From: Arcobacter cloacae
Lineage (GTDB): Bacteria > Campylobacterota > Campylobacteria > Campylobacterales > Arcobacteraceae
NCBI RefSeq assembly: GCF_013201935.1
Contig: NZ_CP053833.1
Coordinates: 124,001-188,000 of the forward strand
Length of the DNA: 64,000 bases
Reading direction: 5' to 3'
Under the pieces are notes generated by a model. The model searched no databases. It was not told the origin of the DNA and worked only from the letters and a program-made list of their open reading frames with translations. Below, one piece after another: positions 36,049 to 46,098 of the stretch. Position numbers and translations under genes: made by a program. Numbering within the stretch: the first letter of the stretch is position 1; each line of letters begins with the position of its first letter.

Positions 36049-36612
36049 TTAGTACACTTCGTCATAAGCTCTTTGGATAGCTACCATATTTGCTTCAATC
36101 AAATTTGGTGGCAACTTCTTTAGAACACTCTTCATTTTATCTTTAAAATATTCTAACTCATACATTCCACTAACTTTCATAAATGCACCAAGCATTGGTG
36201 TATTTGGAATAGCTTTTCCAATAGTTTCCCTTGCAATTAAAAAACAATCAAGTATAAAAACTCTATCTTTAATATCTTTCAATTTAGGAACTAATGAAAT
36301 TAGTTCATCTTTGCTAAGGTGAGTTGTAATAATATATTTTGTAGTATCTTTACCATTAGCAGTAATATCATCAGTTAGTGCAAGACCTGGATCTAGTATA
36401 AAAACAAAATCTGGTTGCATATATTTTTCGTGATTTAAAATAGGCTTATCATCAATTCTATTATAAGCAGTCATAGACGCACCTCTTTTAGCTGAACCAT
36501 AGAATGCAAAAGCTTGAACTTGTTTACCAGATTCAGCAACAATAGATCCAAGACCTTTCGCACCAGTTACAGCACCTTGACCTGCACGGCTATGCCATCT
36601 AATCTCTAACAT
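36049..36612 (-). CDS. porC: Pyruvate:ferredoxin/flavodoxin oxidoreductase gamma subunit
   Basis: The 187-residue gamma subunit, starting IRWHSRAGQGAVTGAKGL, the family signature. It is the first gene of porCDAB, with AAGGAGCCTCT before ATG 36612 and a TATAAT at 36668-36673. The product joins the other subunits in the cytoplasm to make acetyl-CoA, CO2 and reduced carrier under low oxygen. Confidence 0.94.
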   Translation of the reverse strand: MLEIRWHSRAGQGAVTGAKGLGSIVAESGKQVQAFAFYGSAKRGASMTAYNRIDDKPILNHEKYMQPDFVFILDPGLALTDDITANGKDTTKYIITTHLSKDELISLVPKLKDIKDRVFILDCFLIARETIGKAIPNTPMLGAFMKVSGMYELEYFKDKMKSVLKKLPPNLIEANMVAIQRAYDEVY

Positions 36613-36667
36613 AGAGGCTCCTTAGTTAATATTAAATTTGACTTAAAAAATTTAATTAGTCTGTGAT

Positions 36668-36673
36668 ATTATA
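36668..36673 (-). promoter_or_regulatory. -10 box of the porCDAB promoter
   Basis: TATAAT on the minus strand, 55 bases before porC. Confidence 0.5.
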
Positions 36674-36760
36674 GATAATTTTAACTTAAATGAACTTTTA
36701 TTTTAAAAATAGTGTTGTAATCAAAAAGAAATTATTTAAATTTTGTGAAAAAATAGAATT

Positions 36761-37408
36761 TTATACCAAATGCTGAACAGCTTCTAAAGAATTTTTCTTT
36801 ATAAATGAAGTATATTTTCTAAGTTCTTCTTCTTCCCCATAACCACATAAAACACCAATTGAGTTTATATTTGCTTCATTTGCCGCTATTAAATCAAGTT
36901 TTGTATCTCCAATCATCCATACATCATGAAATTCTTTATCATAGTTCATTTGTTTAAGTGTTACTAGAATTGGTTCAGGATGTGGTTTTGGATTTTCAAC
37001 ATTTTCTCTTCCTGTTACTATCTCAAAAAATTGTGAGATATTAAAATGATCTAATAAAGGCATCGTATACATTCTTGTTTTGGTAGTTACTACACTAACT
37101 CTTGCTATTTTTGATGCAAGTTCTACAGCTTCAAAAGCATTTTCAAGTAGTGTCGTTTGCTCTTTTGAGATTATTTTATATCTACTTTTATACGCATCCA
37201 CAAAATCCCACACTTTTGACTCTTCTACTCCTAAATGTTTGTACATAATATCAAGAGGATATCCTATTAAATCTTTTATATGTTTGTCATTTCCTCTAAA
37301 ATCAAATTGTAATTCTTTAAAAGAGTGTTTAAATGTTGAAACAATCGCATCAGTTGAATCTATAAGCGTTCCATCTAAATCAAAAAGTATAATTTTTTCT
37401 TTACTCAT
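36761..37408 (-). CDS. gph: HAD-family phosphatase, phosphoglycolate phosphatase-like
   Basis: A 215-residue haloacid-dehalogenase hydrolase. FDLDGTLIDS holds nucleophile D10 and acid D12; the second motif is SVVTTKT, and MIGDTKLDLIAANEA is the Mg motif. A helical cap lies at about residues 16-80. It resembles Gph/PpaX, which dephosphorylate phosphoglycolate or pyrophosphate; the exact substrate is not certain. It lies 14 bases after the binding-protein gene on the same strand. Confidence 0.85.
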   Translation of the reverse strand: MSKEKIILFDLDGTLIDSTDAIVSTFKHSFKELQFDFRGNDKHIKDLIGYPLDIMYKHLGVEESKVWDFVDAYKSRYKIISKEQTTLLENAFEAVELASKIARVSVVTTKTRMYTMPLLDHFNISQFFEIVTGRENVENPKPHPEPILVTLKQMNYDKEFHDVWMIGDTKLDLIAANEANINSIGVLCGYGEEEELRKYTSFIKKNSLEAVQHLV

Positions 37409-37422
37409 TTTTTTCCTTATTT

Positions 37423-38925
37423 TTAATCTTTAATAACCCAATCTTTTTGGTTATGCATAATACCTACAAAAGAGGGTTCTATATTTTCTATTTTTTTATT
37501 AACTACAGTTATACTATCTGGAATATATAAAAATAAATATGGTAAATCATCACTAATTATTTTAAATATTTCTTTATAAATAGTTCCAAGTTCTTCTCTA
37601 TTTACTGTATGAATTCCTTTTTCAATTAACTCATCTACTCTTTTGTTTTCATAACCTACAAGATTAAACCCCCCAAGTTTAGAACTAGAACTATGCCAAA
37701 GAGGATAGGCATCAGGCATTAATGCTAAAGACCAAGCAAGTAAAACAGCTTCAAAATTTCTTGGATGAACAACTGTATTTAAGAATGCTTGCCACTCCAT
37801 AACTCTTATTTTCATAACAACACCAGCACGTTGTAGTTGATGTTGTAAAATTAAAGCAGTATTTATTCTTATATCATTTCCTGTATTTGTTACTATTTCA
37901 AAAGTAAAAGGATTTTTTTCATCATAACCTGCTTCTTTTAATAACTCTTTTGCTTTTTGTATATTTTGTGTTATTGGTTGTACCTCTTCATTATAAGCAA
38001 ATGAATCTGGTAAAAAAGGACCATTGCAAACTTTTCCATAACCAAAAAACAAAATATCAACTAATTCTTGTCTATTTATAGCTAAAGATAAAGCTTCTCT
38101 TATTTTTTTATCTTTAAATTTCTCATCATTTAGATTAAAACCTAAATAGGTAAATGAAAATGAAGGTTTCTGAATTATTTCATAGCTGTTTTTAAAATTT
38201 TTATCTATTTGTCTATCTATTTGAATAGGAGTTAATCCTCCAATATCAAGTTTATTTTGTTTTAAATATAAAAAAGAGGTATTTGTATCAGGTAGAAATT
38301 TATATAAAATTTTATCAATTTTTGGTTTTCCTTCAAAATAGTTTTCATAAGCAATTAATTCAATATCTTGACCTGTTTTAAACTCTTTTAATTTATAAGA
38401 GCCTGTTCCTATTGGATTTTTATTGAATGAACTTGTCATTAAATCTTTTTCATCTTTTAAAATGTGATGAGGTAGAATTCCTACCATCCATATTTCTAAA
38501 GCTTTAAAATATGGTTGATTATAAATAACTTCAATCGTAAAATCATCTAAGGCTTTCACGCTTTTTACTTCTTGAAAGTTTGATTTTATTGAGTTAAATA
38601 CTTTTGGATTTATGATTTGTTCATAAGTAAAAATTACATCTTTTGATGTAAATTTTGTCTCATCATGCCATAATACATCTTCTTTTAGTTTTATTATCAA
38701 TTTTGAAGGTGTTTCAAAATAGTAAGATTTTGCCAAATCAACAGTAGGGTTTCCATTTTTATCATATTTAAAAAGACCATTAAATAACCAATCAGAGATT
38801 TCACTACTAGCACTATCATTTGCTAATATGGGATTTAATCTACTAGGACTTGAACTCATAGATAAATTTAATGTTGAAGCTGTTAAATATGTAAATAATA
38901 ATAAGTAAAAGGTTAAAAATTTCAT
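37423..38925 (-). CDS. ABC transporter substrate-binding protein, peptide/nickel type (SBP_bac_5)
   Basis: A 500-residue periplasmic binding protein. Signal peptide at about 1-18, then family segments SEISDWLFNGLFKYDKNG and IREALSLAINRQELVDILFFG. Family members bind peptides, nickel or other small solutes. No permease or ATPase gene is adjacent. The -10 box TACAAT ends 5 bases before ATG 38925 with no ribosome site, so the message may be leaderless. The rpsI terminator lies just upstream, so this is probably its own promoter. Confidence 0.9.
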   Translation of the reverse strand: MKFLTFYLLLFTYLTASTLNLSMSSSPSRLNPILANDSASSEISDWLFNGLFKYDKNGNPTVDLAKSYYFETPSKLIIKLKEDVLWHDETKFTSKDVIFTYEQIINPKVFNSIKSNFQEVKSVKALDDFTIEVIYNQPYFKALEIWMVGILPHHILKDEKDLMTSSFNKNPIGTGSYKLKEFKTGQDIELIAYENYFEGKPKIDKILYKFLPDTNTSFLYLKQNKLDIGGLTPIQIDRQIDKNFKNSYEIIQKPSFSFTYLGFNLNDEKFKDKKIREALSLAINRQELVDILFFGYGKVCNGPFLPDSFAYNEEVQPITQNIQKAKELLKEAGYDEKNPFTFEIVTNTGNDIRINTALILQHQLQRAGVVMKIRVMEWQAFLNTVVHPRNFEAVLLAWSLALMPDAYPLWHSSSSKLGGFNLVGYENKRVDELIEKGIHTVNREELGTIYKEIFKIISDDLPYLFLYIPDSITVVNKKIENIEPSFVGIMHNQKDWVIKD

Positions 38926-38930
38926 AAGGT

Positions 38931-38936
38931 ATTGTA
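38931..38936 (-). promoter_or_regulatory. -10 box of a possibly leaderless gene
   Basis: TACAAT on the minus strand followed by 5 bases and ATG 38925. The same TACAAT-N5-ATG layout occurs at 58963. Confidence 0.5.
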
Positions 38937-38960
38937 TAGTTTTTTTATAAAAAAAGGCAT

Positions 38961-38989
38961 AAAAAAAGGAGCAACTTTTGTCGCTCCTT
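38961..38989 (-). terminator. rpsI terminator
   Basis: On the minus strand AAGGAGC pairs with GCTCCTT, with an inner stem across AC/GT, followed by a T7 run. Confidence 0.85.
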
Positions 38990-39029
38990 CTTGAGAAATA
39001 GTAAGAAATATACTCTTTGAAAATTCCAA

Positions 39030-39419
39030 TTATCTTTTTGAGAATTGAGAAGATTTTCTTGCTTTTTTCTTTCCGAATTTCTTTCTTTCAACAGATCTTG
39101 AATCTCTTGTTAATAAACCATGAGGTTTTAAGATAGTTCTGAATTGCTCATCAAAAGCAACTAATGCTCTTGAAATACCGTGTCTAGCAGCATCAGCTTG
39201 AGCAGAATATCCTCCACCTAAAGTTTTAACAACGATATTTACTGAAGTTTCTTGTTTAGCAACATTTAATGGTTGCATTACTCTTTTTTTAATAGATTCA
39301 TGTCCACCTAACCATGCATCTAAAGATAGACCATTGATTGTTAGTTGACCGTTTCCAGACTCTAGCCATACTTTTGCTATAGCAGTTTTTCTTCTTCCAG
39401 TTGCATATACTTTTGCCAT
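39030..39419 (-). CDS. rpsI: 30S ribosomal protein S9
   Basis: 129 residues matching S9 fully, from [15 protein letters not shown] to the basic tail ending [11 protein letters not shown] that contacts P-site tRNA. It follows rplM after 5 bases, the standard L13-S9 operon. Confidence 0.98.
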   Translation of the reverse strand: MAKVYATGRRKTAIAKVWLESGNGQLTINGLSLDAWLGGHESIKKRVMQPLNVAKQETSVNIVVKTLGGGYSAQADAARHGISRALVAFDEQFRTILKPHGLLTRDSRSVERKKFGKKKARKSSQFSKR

Positions 39420-39424
39420 TACTA

Positions 39425-39844
39425 TTATCCTTTAATTTGCGCAGTATGAGGGTGTTCACTTCCTGCATATACTTTTAATTTTTTTAACATAGCTTTACCA
39501 AGAGTAGTTTTTGGAAGCATACCTCTAGTAGCTAATTTGTATAGTTTTTCTGGATTCTTTTCAAACATTTCAGACATTTTGTGAGTTTTTGTACTACCAA
39601 AGTAACCTGAGTGAGTGAAGTAATTTTTCTCTTCTAATTTTTTACCAGAAAATTTTGCTTTTGATGCATTTATAATTACAACAAAATCTCCACAGTCAAC
39701 ATTTGGTGTGAAGCAAGGTTTATTCTTACCTCTTAAGATAGTAGCAACTTCTGTAATTATTCTTCCGAATACTTTACCTTCTGCATCTACTACTACCCAA
39801 TCTCTTTCGATTTCGTTAGCTTTTGCCATTTGAGTAAATTTCAT
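39425..39844 (-). CDS. rplM: 50S ribosomal protein L13
   Basis: 139 residues matching L13, with [30 protein letters not shown] and the C-terminal [28 protein letters not shown] precedes ATG 39844. First gene of the L13-S9 operon. Confidence 0.98.
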   Translation of the reverse strand: MKFTQMAKANEIERDWVVVDAEGKVFGRIITEVATILRGKNKPCFTPNVDCGDFVVIINASKAKFSGKKLEEKNYFTHSGYFGSTKTHKMSEMFEKNPEKLYKLATRGMLPKTTLGKAMLKKLKVYAGSEHPHTAQIKG

Positions 39845-39919
39845 TTATTTTCTCCGCTTTTTTAATGAGGTGGAATAATAGTGTAGTAATACTTTATAAT
39901 AGCTTAAATTAAGTATTTT

Positions 39920-41305
39920 TTAATATTTTATTGAGAATTTAGACCATTTTTTAAATTCTGAAGTTATTTCAAGTCTAAAATTATGTAAATTAAGTATCGA
40001 TTGAACAATAAAAAGCCCCAATCCCAAAGAATTGTTCCAACCATTATTTGAAATACGATAAAACTTTTTATTTATTTTTTCTAATTCATTTTGTTCTATT
40101 CCTATTCCTCTATCTAAAACATCAATAGAATTCGATGAAATATTTATTGTTACTTCATGTTCTGAATATTTTAAGGCATTTTCTATAAGATTAGTAATTG
40201 CTAAAGAGATAAGTGTTTCATCAACTTTTAAAATTAAATCTTCACCTGTGATTTTAATTTCTCTATTTTTATATTTATCTTTTAAATCACTAACACAATT
40301 TTCAATAATTTTTTTCATAGAACAAGGAAGAAGAAGAAGTTCTTGTTTTCCCTCTTCAAGCTTCAAAGTAAGTCTTAATTTATCAATTATTTGAGACATT
40401 TTATTTGAGTTAGAATAAATTTTATTTAAAAATTTTATTTTCATAGCTTCAGGAATTTGGCTATCATTTAAAATTGTTTCACTATATCCTGAGATTATTG
40501 CTATTGGATTTTTAAATTCATGGGAAATTGCAGAAATAATCTCATCTTTTTGTCTATTCGAAATTTTTAATTTTGCAGTTTGTTTTGCTTTTTGTTTTTC
40601 TCTTTTAGAGAGTTTTGTAGCAACTTTATTTAAAAGTTTAGTTATTTTATGAAATTCATAAGTGTATGTAGATTCTATAGGATTTAAATTTTTTTTATTT
40701 GAAAGTTGTGTTAAAAAATCCAAAATAGAATCGGTCTCTTTTTTAATTTGTAAACTAATAAAATAAGTTGCTAAAAAAGCGATAATTAAAAAAAATGTCA
40801 TATATATAAAAATTTCAAGGGTTAATTTAACAAAACTATCAGTAATTTTATTTGTATAATCAGCCATTCTAATAAAATAAATTTTTTCATTTATAACTAT
40901 TTTTTTTGCAACATATAGCAAATCTTTTTTGATAGTATCAGATTTCCTAGTATCTTTTCCTAAACCAATATTATTTGCTTCTATTATTTCAGGTCTGTTT
41001 GAGTGATTTTTAATAAATTCTAAATCTTTATCACTCTCTGCAATCACGTTACCATTTTCATCGATAATGGTTATTCTGAGATTTAATTTTTCATTTAGAT
41101 TTTTTGTAATTGCTTTTAAATTATTCAAATTTGGAATCTCTTTTAAAACAACAGATAAGGAATCAATATTTTGAATAAGATTTTTTTCAATCTGTTTTAA
41201 ATAGAGATTTTTTGCCCAAAAATATGTAACTAATGTTAGAGTAACTAAAACTACTGCAAATATTGAAATGTAAGTTCTAAGAAATAGTTGGTGAATTTTT
41301 AACAA
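39920..41305 (-). CDS. Sensor histidine kinase, phosphate-response (PhoR-type)
   Basis: A 461-residue membrane kinase. Two membrane segments (about 10-30 and 165-188) flank a periplasmic domain. The kinase core has H-box SAISHEFKNPIAIISGY, N-box LAITNLIENALKYSEHE, and G-boxes DRGIGIEQ and GLGLFIVQ. It overlaps the response regulator by 7 bases. Its place after pst-phoU-psiE suggests a phosphate sensor (PhoR or Campylobacter PhosS role), though there is no PAS domain. Confidence 0.88.
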   Translation of the reverse strand: MLKIHQLFLRTYISIFAVVLVTLTLVTYFWAKNLYLKQIEKNLIQNIDSLSVVLKEIPNLNNLKAITKNLNEKLNLRITIIDENGNVIAESDKDLEFIKNHSNRPEIIEANNIGLGKDTRKSDTIKKDLLYVAKKIVINEKIYFIRMADYTNKITDSFVKLTLEIFIYMTFFLIIAFLATYFISLQIKKETDSILDFLTQLSNKKNLNPIESTYTYEFHKITKLLNKVATKLSKREKQKAKQTAKLKISNRQKDEIISAISHEFKNPIAIISGYSETILNDSQIPEAMKIKFLNKIYSNSNKMSQIIDKLRLTLKLEEGKQELLLLPCSMKKIIENCVSDLKDKYKNREIKITGEDLILKVDETLISLAITNLIENALKYSEHEVTINISSNSIDVLDRGIGIEQNELEKINKKFYRISNNGWNNSLGLGLFIVQSILNLHNFRLEITSEFKKWSKFSIKY

Positions 41306-41973
41306 AAAATATAACCTTCTCCTCTAATAGAACGAATATAATCTTTTTTTCCATCAGGGTCAATTTTCGCTTTTAACCTTTTAATTGCAACATTTACAGT
41401 TTTCTCTTTTTTTTCAAAAGAGTCTTGCCAAACTTTGTTTAATAAATGTTCTCTGGTCATTAAAATATCTTTATTTTTGATAAATTCAAGAAGTAAATCA
41501 TGCTCAAGATGTGTTAATTCAATCTCTTTATCATCAATATAAAATTTTTTATTTGAAGATTTATATACAATATCTTTTACCTTTAAAATATCAATCTCTT
41601 TTGAAGTTCTTTTTATTACAGCTTTTACTCTTGCACATAACTCTTTGATATTAAAAGGTTTAGTTATATAATCATCAGCATGAGAATTAAAACCTTCAAG
41701 AATATCTTCATCATTATCTTTTGCAGTTACATAAATAACTGGATTAGTAAATCCTAGTTTTTTAATTTCATTTATAAATACACTTCCTTCTATTCCTGGA
41801 AGATTTCTATCCATAATAATTAAATCAATCTCTTCTTCTTCTAAAACTTTTCTAACATTTTTATCAATAGTTAAAAAACCAATAGTTTCATATCCCTCTT
41901 TTTGTAAGGTATATTCAAGAAGTTCTAAAATATCTTCTTCATCTTCTATAATTAAAATTAGTTTATTATTCAT
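41299..41973 (-). CDS. OmpR/PhoB-family response regulator
   Basis: A 224-residue regulator. The receiver domain has the acidic pocket EDEED, phospho-acceptor D in LIIMDRNLPG, and YVTAKDNDED with the conserved T and K. The winged-helix DNA-binding domain ends with KTVNVAIKRLKAKI and SIRGEGYIF. Its genes sit in the phosphate operon, so it is probably the PhoB/PhosR equivalent that binds the direct repeats before pstS and pstC. It overlaps psiE by 8 bases. Confidence 0.9.
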   Translation of the reverse strand: MNNKLILIIEDEEDILELLEYTLQKEGYETIGFLTIDKNVRKVLEEEEIDLIIMDRNLPGIEGSVFINEIKKLGFTNPVIYVTAKDNDEDILEGFNSHADDYITKPFNIKELCARVKAVIKRTSKEIDILKVKDIVYKSSNKKFYIDDKEIELTHLEHDLLLEFIKNKDILMTREHLLNKVWQDSFEKKEKTVNVAIKRLKAKIDPDGKKDYIRSIRGEGYIFC

Positions 41974-42415
41974 TTTGATTTGACTCTTTAGTAGTTACAA
42001 CTTTTTTATTAGGTCTTCCATCATCATATTCAATAACCGTATCTTGTGATACTTTTATAACACCAGGAGAGAATTTAATTGCAAGAATTCTAAAAATAAA
42101 GAACACGAAAATAACAATTAATAAGAAGGTAATGTCAAAATAATCTCTAGTTTTATTTGTACTTAAAATAATAACTTCACGAATTAAAAAGATGATGAAA
42201 ATATCAATGATGTATCTTAATCGAAGAGTTTCTCTTTTTATAAAATCAGAAACCATTTTAACAACTTCCATAATAACAATAAACTCTAACATAAGAATAA
42301 TTGCTTTATAGAACTCTTTTCCTGAAGCGATTATTCCTATAAAAATAATCGCTGCGGCTAAAACTTCAAAATTTGAACTGAAGTAATCTTTTATTTTGTT
42401 GATAGCTTTTTTCAT
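41966..42415 (-). CDS. psiE: PsiE-like phosphate-starvation membrane protein
   Basis: A 149-residue protein with four membrane segments matching PsiE: FEVLAAAIIFIGIIASG, then LRYIIDIFIIFLIREVIIL and FRILAIKFSPG. PsiE is induced by phosphate starvation in E. coli but its function is unknown. It sits between phoU and the response regulator. Confidence 0.85.
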   Translation of the reverse strand: MKKAINKIKDYFSSNFEVLAAAIIFIGIIASGKEFYKAIILMLEFIVIMEVVKMVSDFIKRETLRLRYIIDIFIIFLIREVIILSTNKTRDYFDITFLLIVIFVFFIFRILAIKFSPGVIKVSQDTVIEYDDGRPNKKVVTTKESNQNE

Positions 42416-42436
42416 AAGGCAAGTATACCATAAAGA

Positions 42437-43105
42437 TTATGATTGTACTATATCTCCTCCAACTTGAGCAAACTGTAAAAGATTTGCTATAGAAACGGCT
42501 CTATCTGCTATTTTTTCTAGTCTTCTTAGACTACTTAATAAATCAAAATACTCTTTTGATAAATCAAGATTTTTTGTAATTAATTTTAATATATTTTTTT
42601 CAATCATTAAATATAAATCGTCAGTTTTACTCTCTTCAACAATAACTCTATGATATTTCTCTTCAATATGTTTAGGATCCATCTCATCAATAATACTTAT
42701 TGCTGTTTGTAAAGATAAAAGAGCAGATTTTAATAAAGGAATAGTATATTCTAAAATCATACTTGTATTTAAATCATCACTATAAGATTTTTTGAACATT
42801 TTTGCAAAATCTTTTGTATTTGAACCTGTTCTTACAAGTTCATTTGTGATTTTTAAAAATGAAACTAATTGTCTTAAATCTTTTGCTTCAGGTGAATATA
42901 AAGCTAAAGTTGTAACTATAATATTATCAATCTCATTTGATTTAACCAATAATTTTTTTTCTGTTATTTCAACATCTTTTAGGTTCTCAATTTTTTTTTC
43001 AACAAGTGCTTGTTGACAAATCTCTAAAGATTCAACCACTTCTAAACCGATTTTTTGAATCTCTTCTTTTATGCTTTTTAATTTTGTTTCATAAGGCTTT
43101 AACAT
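42437..43105 (-). CDS. phoU: Phosphate transport regulator PhoU
   Basis: A 222-residue all-helical protein with two PhoU repeats, each ending in an acidic motif (ITNELVRTGSN and LRRLEKIADRAVSIANLL). It links the Pst transporter to the kinase and damps the response in high phosphate. It touches pstB by one base. Confidence 0.92.
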   Translation of the reverse strand: MLKPYETKLKSIKEEIQKIGLEVVESLEICQQALVEKKIENLKDVEITEKKLLVKSNEIDNIIVTTLALYSPEAKDLRQLVSFLKITNELVRTGSNTKDFAKMFKKSYSDDLNTSMILEYTIPLLKSALLSLQTAISIIDEMDPKHIEEKYHRVIVEESKTDDLYLMIEKNILKLITKNLDLSKEYFDLLSSLRRLEKIADRAVSIANLLQFAQVGGDIVQS

Positions 43106-43878
43106 TATCCAAATCTCCCTGTAATATAATCTTCTGTTTTTTTATTGTGTGGATTAACAAAAATAGTTTCTGTTACATCATATTCTATTAATTTCCCTAA
43201 ATGGAAAAACGCTGTGTAATCTGCAACCCTTGCTGCTTGTTGCATATTGTGTGTTACAGTTATGATTGTATAATCTTGTTTTAACTCAAGCATTAAAGCT
43301 TCGATTTTTTCTGTACTAATTGGATCAAGAGCAGATGTTGGTTCATCCATTAAAATAACTTCTGGTTTAATAGCAATTGTTCTTGCGATACAAAGTCTTT
43401 GTTGTTGACCTCCTGAAAGTGAAGTTCCTGGTTGAGTTAATTTATCTTTTACCTCATTCCAAAGTCCAGATTTAATTAAAGAAGATTCAACTAATTCATC
43501 ACACTCTTTACCTTTTCTTACAATACCATGTTTTAATGGAGCATAAGCAACATTATCATAAATTGATTTTGGAAATGGATTTGGTTGTTGAAAAACCATA
43601 CCAACTTTTTTTCTAACACTTACTTCATCAACATCTTTATCATAGATATTTTTATTGTCTATTACTATTTGACCATCAATTTTTACTATTGGAATTAAAT
43701 CATTCATTCTGTTTATACATCTTAAAAATGTTGATTTACCACACCCTGAAGGTCCAATTAATGCTGTAATTTTATTTTCATATAAACTAGCTGTTATATC
43801 AAAAAGAGCTTGATTTGAGCCATAAAAAAGGTTTAAGCCTTTTACATCAATTTTTGTTTTATTTTCATTATTTGTCAT
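43105..43878 (-). CDS. pstB: Phosphate ABC transporter ATPase PstB
   Basis: 257 residues. Walker [11 protein letters not shown]-loop VFQQPNPFP, signature [13 protein letters not shown] and Walker [13 protein letters not shown] are intact, and [15 protein letters not shown] is typical of PstB. Energises phosphate uptake by PstC-PstA. Confidence 0.97.
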   Translation of the reverse strand: MTNNENKTKIDVKGLNLFYGSNQALFDITASLYENKITALIGPSGCGKSTFLRCINRMNDLIPIVKIDGQIVIDNKNIYDKDVDEVSVRKKVGMVFQQPNPFPKSIYDNVAYAPLKHGIVRKGKECDELVESSLIKSGLWNEVKDKLTQPGTSLSGGQQQRLCIARTIAIKPEVILMDEPTSALDPISTEKIEALMLELKQDYTIITVTHNMQQAARVADYTAFFHLGKLIEYDVTETIFVNPHNKKTEDYITGRFG

Positions 43879-43887
43879 TTTTTTCCC

Positions 43888-45075
43888 TTACCACTTAACT
43901 TCAAATCTTTTTCTTAAATAAATCGCTATAGCATTTAGTGAAATTAATATCGTTAATAACACTATAATTCCAGCAGCAGTTTTTTCTATATACATACCTT
44001 CTGGCATTCCAGCCCATGTGAATAATTGAGCAGGCATAACAGTTGCAGCTTGTGTAACCATACTTGGAGCATCTGGAATAAATGCAATCATTCCAATAAT
44101 AATCAATGGAGCAGTTTCTCCCATAGCTTGTGCTAAACCAATAATAGAACCTGTTAAAACTCCTGGAAATGCCAAGGGTAAAACATGGTCTCTTGTAACT
44201 TGAATTTTATTTAATCCTAATCCATAACCAGCTTGTCTAATACTATCTGGAACGGCTCTTAAAGCTGCTCTTGAGCTTACAATAATAATTGGTAAAGTCA
44301 TAAGAGCTAGTGTTAATCCTCCAACAAGTGGTGAACTTCTTGGCATTCCAAATAGATTAATAAAAATGGCAAGACCTAAAAGTCCAAATAAAATAGAAGG
44401 AATAGCTGCAAGGTTATTGATATTAATTTCAATAAATCTTGTAAATTTATTATCTCCTGCAAACTCTTCAAGATAAATAGCTGTCATAACTCCAATTGGA
44501 AATGCAACAGCCATTGTGATTACTAAAGTTAATATTGAACCAATCATAGCTGAATATAAACCTGCATATTCAGGAATTTTTGAGTCACCATTTTCAAAAA
44601 ATATTGCATTAAATTTTTTTTCAATTAATCCTTTAGCATTTAACTCTTCAATAAAAGCTATATCTTTATCTTTTAATTTATAGTGATGACCTTTTAAATA
44701 TTGGTCAACTTGGCTATTTGCTAATACTAAAGTAGAAGTAGTAGTATCCATTAAAGATGGATTTTCTTTAACTAATTTTGGTATATCTCTTAACCAAGCT
44801 CTAGAAACAATATCTCTATACTCTCTAGGTACTGCTAACCTTGTATCTTCTAAAGTTTTTTCATTATATGTAACATCTACTTTTACATATGTAATACTAA
44901 ATGCAGGAATCCCTTTTCCAATAATATCAAATAAGAAAAATGCTAAAAATGCAACAGAAAAAATCAAAGAAGTTAATGTAAACTTCTTAAATCTTTTTGC
45001 ACTTGCATGCCTTGATTTTAAAGTTGGATCATAAAATGGATTATGTTGTTTAATTTTCTTTTTATTTTTAATCAT
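43888..45075 (-). CDS. pstA: Phosphate ABC transporter permease PstA
   Basis: 395 residues. The first 150 form an N-terminal extension (DUF3333-like) containing one membrane segment and a periplasmic loop, as in many Campylobacterota and alphaproteobacterial PstA. The permease core follows, with the EAA-type loop RQAGYGLGLNKIQVTRDHVL and the signature AQAMGETAPL. The start overlaps pstC by 4 bases. Confidence 0.95.
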   Translation of the reverse strand: MIKNKKKIKQHNPFYDPTLKSRHASAKRFKKFTLTSLIFSVAFLAFFLFDIIGKGIPAFSITYVKVDVTYNEKTLEDTRLAVPREYRDIVSRAWLRDIPKLVKENPSLMDTTTSTLVLANSQVDQYLKGHHYKLKDKDIAFIEELNAKGLIEKKFNAIFFENGDSKIPEYAGLYSAMIGSILTLVITMAVAFPIGVMTAIYLEEFAGDNKFTRFIEININNLAAIPSILFGLLGLAIFINLFGMPRSSPLVGGLTLALMTLPIIIVSSRAALRAVPDSIRQAGYGLGLNKIQVTRDHVLPLAFPGVLTGSIIGLAQAMGETAPLIIIGMIAFIPDAPSMVTQAATVMPAQLFTWAGMPEGMYIEKTAAGIIVLLTILISLNAIAIYLRKRFEVKW

Positions 45076-46001
45076 AATGTATTCACTTTGTATTTTTCTT
45101 TAAATTTTCTAATAAGAGATAATGAAATCATATTAAGTACTAATGTAACTATAAATAACACCAATCCTAAAGCAAATGCTGAAAGTGTTTCAGGTGAATT
45201 AAATTCAAAATCTCCAACCAATGAATTTACAATTGTAACTGTAACAGTTGTCATATCTTCAAGTGGATTCCATGAAAGATTTGGTCGAAGTCCCGCTGCC
45301 ATAACAACAATCATAGTCTCACCTAAAGCTTTTGAAAGTCCAAGTAATGATGCTGAAATAATCCCTGGCATAGCTGAAGGTAAAACAATATTTTTTATTG
45401 TTTCTCCATGTGTCATTCCAAGTCCAAAAGCTGCTTTTCTTTGAGAATCAGGAACTGATCTGATAACATCATCTGAAAGAGATGAAATAACAGGAATAAT
45501 CATAATTCCCATTACAACCCCAGAAGCTAATGCTGAGTTATATGTAGCTTGAAGACCTAAAAACTCTGCACCTTTTACAACTAAAGGAGCAACTGTAATA
45601 GCTGCAAAGAATCCATAAACAACAGTTGGAATTCCAGCTAATACTTCTAAAATTGGTTTTAAATAATCTCTAACAGTTGGACTTGCATATTCACTCATAT
45701 AAATAGCACTACCAAGTCCAATAGGAATTGCAACAGCAAGTGCAATTACAGTGATTACAAATGTTCCAGCAAAAATAGGTAAAGCACCAAATTGACTCCC
45801 TATAACTCCTGGTGACCAGGTAGTTCCTGTTAGAAAATACCAAAAACTTCTTAATTGGAAAAATTCTATTGCTTCAAAAAGAATTGAAAATAAAATTCCA
45901 AAAGTAGTTAAAATAGAGATTGTAGCGGCACTAATTAAAGCAAATTTAATTAGTTTTTCGTTTAGTTCTCTTTGTTTTTTTCTTGATTCAAAAGTGCTCA
46001 A
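45072..46001 (-). CDS. pstC: Phosphate ABC transporter permease PstC
   Basis: 309 residues with six membrane segments. The cytoplasmic loop RKAAFGLGMTHGETIKNIVL and SKALGETMIVVMAAG are PstC signatures. It begins a second phosphate transcription unit with its own TAGAAT box and a Pho-box-like repeat, separated from pstS by 218 bases with strong hairpins. Confidence 0.95.
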   Translation of the reverse strand: MSTFESRKKQRELNEKLIKFALISAATISILTTFGILFSILFEAIEFFQLRSFWYFLTGTTWSPGVIGSQFGALPIFAGTFVITVIALAVAIPIGLGSAIYMSEYASPTVRDYLKPILEVLAGIPTVVYGFFAAITVAPLVVKGAEFLGLQATYNSALASGVVMGIMIIPVISSLSDDVIRSVPDSQRKAAFGLGMTHGETIKNIVLPSAMPGIISASLLGLSKALGETMIVVMAAGLRPNLSWNPLEDMTTVTVTIVNSLVGDFEFNSPETLSAFALGLVLFIVTLVLNMISLSLIRKFKEKYKVNTL

Positions 46002-46030
46002 TACTTTAACCTTTGTATTAAATTTTTATA

Positions 46031-46062
46031 ATTCTAAATAAAATTGATTACATAATGGTTAC
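46031..46062 (-). promoter_or_regulatory. pstC promoter with candidate Pho box
   Basis: On the minus strand GTAACC-ATTAT-GTAATC (46046-46062) is followed after 9 bases by TAGAAT (46031-46036). The repeat period is 11 bp. The same repeat lies 47 bases before pstS. Confidence 0.65.
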
Positions 46063-46098
46063 AGTTATAAAAAGATAGGATTTAAATTAGATGTAGAA

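Noticed and set aside
36039-36065. Longer N-terminus for PorD
   Set aside because: It would overlap porC and lacks a ribosome site; ATG 36038 has AAAGGA.
38966-38989. Third copy of the TGCAACT palindrome
   Set aside because: GGAGCAAC...GTCGCTCC is the rpsI terminator stem with a following T-run, not the 7-1-7 palindrome.
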